This document shows positions 42,467 to 43,674 of a stretch of 43,674 bases of DNA, one piece after another. Source of the DNA: Alkalihalobacillus sp. YIM B00296 (GTDB taxonomy: Bacteria; Bacillota; Bacilli; Bacillales; Fictibacillaceae); contig NZ_JAIBLJ010000031.1 of NCBI RefSeq assembly GCF_020179385.1, forward strand, positions 1 to 43,674. The letters run 5' to 3'. Within the stretch, counting starts at the first letter, position 1, and the number at the start of each line of letters is the position of its first letter. The notes under the pieces are model-generated. The model was not told where the DNA came from and made no database searches. It was given only the letters and a program-made list of their open reading frames with translations. The position numbers and the translations under genes were made by a program.

Positions 42467-42548
42467 AATGATATGAAAATTGGAAAAAGAACATGATAAA
42501 GAAGGAAAATTAAACATAAATCTTCTGTAGTTAAGAAAGGATGATTTC

Positions 42549-43391
42549 ATGGGAATTAGTTATACGCAGCAAAGTAAAGGTAATTGGGAATACCGTATTC
42601 GATATAGGGATCCATATACAGGGAAACACAAAGAGAAATCCAAGCGAGGATTTAAAACGAAACCTGAGGCAAGATTTACTGCTCAAGAAATGGAAAACAA
42701 ATTACTAAATCACTATGAGATGGCGACAGAAGATTCAATGCTTAAAGATTTTCTAAATGAATGGATACAAGAATATAAGAGAGGCGTTGTTCGTAAAAAT
42801 ACTTTAGAGCTGCATCAACGAAATATTAATAAACACATTATCCCCTATTTTGATAATATTAAGCTCACTAATGTTAAGCCCTCCAATGGACAGATATCAA
42901 TTTAAAGGAGAAAACCATAACAATTTAAAACACTAGATTTTAATGCAGGCTATACAGATGGCCTATTTGGAGATCCTAAAACCTACAACTCTAAACGGAC
43001 GATTACAATAAGTCAGGAATTAGTAAATGATCTTTCATTTCACATTAAATAGCAAAATCAGAATAAAATGGTCATTCAAGATTTATATCATTATGATTTA
43101 AATCTAGTTTTGTGTAGGAATAACGGTAATTTTATACCGAAATCTAGTTTATTTAATGCATTTTCTAGCATTTTAAAAAGAGCTAACCTCCCATCACTAC
43201 CTATTCACTCACTTCGACATACCCACGCAGTTCTTTTATTAGAGTCTGGAGTTGATATGAAATATATTCAGGAACGCTTAGGAAACGGTAGCATTCAAAT
43301 AACTTCTGATGTATATTCCCATATTTCCAAAACGATTGACCAGACCAGTATGAGTCGTTTTGAAAACTACATGAATAATATACTTAAGTAA
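42549..43391 (+). pseudogene. Tyrosine integrase (phage/ICE type), internally deleted
   Basis: The N-terminal frame (42549-42905) holds an arm-binding domain (WEYRIRYRDPYTGKHKEKSKRGFKTKPEA) and a SAM-like core-binding domain (LNEWIQEYKRGVVRKNTLELH). After stops it resumes as DPKTYNSKRTITISQELVND and then the catalytic end (43068-43391): HSLRHTHAVLLLESGVDMKYIQERLGNG..ITSDVYSHIS with His-x2-Arg and the Tyr nucleophile. The segment with the first catalytic Arg (LRxGE region) is missing. Its 3' end points to arm repeats and the glnA-3' copy starting 70 bases downstream, as expected for an integrase next to its att site. Confidence 0.85.
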
Positions 43392-43397
43392 CTTTTT

Positions 43398-43452
43398 GTG
43401 GGTGTTTCGTGGGTGGAATGAAAAATAATTAAATTCGTATAATTTCACCCAC
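43398..43452 (+). repeat. GTGGGT arm-type repeats, right end
   Basis: Direct copies at 43398-43403 and 43409-43414, 11 bp apart, and an inverted copy ACCCAC at 43447-43452. Same motif and period as the four copies at 10610-10648. Confidence 0.65.
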
Positions 43453-43461
43453 AAATAACAA

Positions 43462-43554
43462 AACCCTTGACACCAATGGTGTCAAGGGTTCATCGATTTA
43501 GTAAAGTTGGATGTATTGTTCACGTTCCCAAGGGTGGACTTGTGTACGGAACAT
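43462..43554 (-). repeat. glnA 3'-end copy plus terminator (right att-like site)
   Basis: On the minus strand, 43554-43498 encodes MFRTQVHPWEREQYIQLY plus stop, the same peptide as the left copy. It is followed by the perfect hairpin AACCCTTGACACC/GGTGTCAAGGGTT (43462-43490). Beyond the ATG (43555 onward) the sequence is unrelated to glnA. Direct orientation relative to the copy at 10415-10507. Confidence 0.85.
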
Positions 43555-43621
43555 ATACTTGGAAAGCTATTATGAAATTGACTCATATCTCTAATTTTTT
43601 CTACTTTATATAATTATTGTA

Positions 43622-43674
43622 GATAAGCGCCCTTTCGTATTATAAGGTCAGCCAGAAAATATTTCTGGTTGACC
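43622..43674 (+). mobile_element. Start of an IS110-family element, cut by the window edge
   Basis: GATAAGCGCCC..TCGTATTATAAGGTCAGCCAG and the hairpin GGTCAGCCAG/CTGGTTGACC (43646-43674) match the beginning of the IS110 remnant at 2894-2944 with a few differences. A fuller copy probably continues beyond the window. Confidence 0.6.

Overview
The window is AT-rich DNA from a spore-forming Firmicute of the Bacillaceae. Support for this: an alpha/beta-type small acid-soluble spore protein, a complete GerA-type germinant-receptor operon, FabHB-type and GudB-type gene remnants, strong AGGAGG-like ribosome binding sites with many TTG/GTG starts, a CcpA-type cre site and a LexA box of the Gram-positive type. 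The genus cannot be named from the sequence alone.

Layout. (1) 1-1.7 kb: a small Cys-rich ORF behind a promoter with an embedded LexA/SOS box, a zinc-dependent phospholipase C-like protein and a NUDIX hydrolase. (2) 1.74-3.3 kb: an IS3-family element that keeps both ends and a 3-bp target duplication but has lost its catalytic core, followed directly by an IS110-family remnant that keeps the structured non-coding end and the transposase C-terminus. (3) 3.4-8.75 kb: a pectin-utilisation block with a secreted CE12 rhamnogalacturonan acetylesterase, a very large secreted CBM + PL10 pectate lyase + CE8 pectin methylesterase protein, and an AraC-type regulator, with a cre site upstream of the lyase. 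(4) 8.8-10.5 kb: decayed transporter and SRPBCC genes and a CxxC membrane protein. (5) 10.4 and 43.5 kb: two directly repeated copies of the last 18 codons and terminator of glnA, each with 11-bp-spaced GTGGGT arm-type repeats on its inner side and a decayed tyrosine integrase next to the right copy. The 33 kb between them looks like an old, heavily decayed integrative island or accretion zone at the 3' end of glnA.

Inside the island: envelope proteins (DUF4328-like, Lon/S16-like, a metzincin lipoprotein); a secreted GH18 protein with five near-identical, catalytically dead NlpC/P60-like domains; remnants of fabHB and a TIM-barrel isomerase; a ger operon (A-B-C plus a small fourth gene); an allantoin catabolic region (allantoinase, NCS1 permease, allantoate amidohydrolase, PucR, ureidoglycine aminohydrolase, a TIM-barrel enzyme and a frameshifted YfcC transporter) with pieces of an AbgB-like M20 amidohydrolase; an IS4-family copy with a perfect 9-bp target duplication; an atypical TatC; a SASP; small lipoyl-domain genes, one intact and one decayed, flanking a decayed glutamate dehydrogenase; an acyl-CoA thioesterase; and phage-like remnants.

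How the parts work together. The pectin block would deacetylate, demethylate and cleave pectin outside the cell under AraC control and glucose repression. The allantoin genes would import allantoin (PucI), open it (AllB), and remove ammonia through AllC and AllE to ureidoglycolate under PucR control; no ureidoglycolate-consuming enzyme is in the window. The high density of broken genes (at least fifteen) is the most striking general property of the segment.
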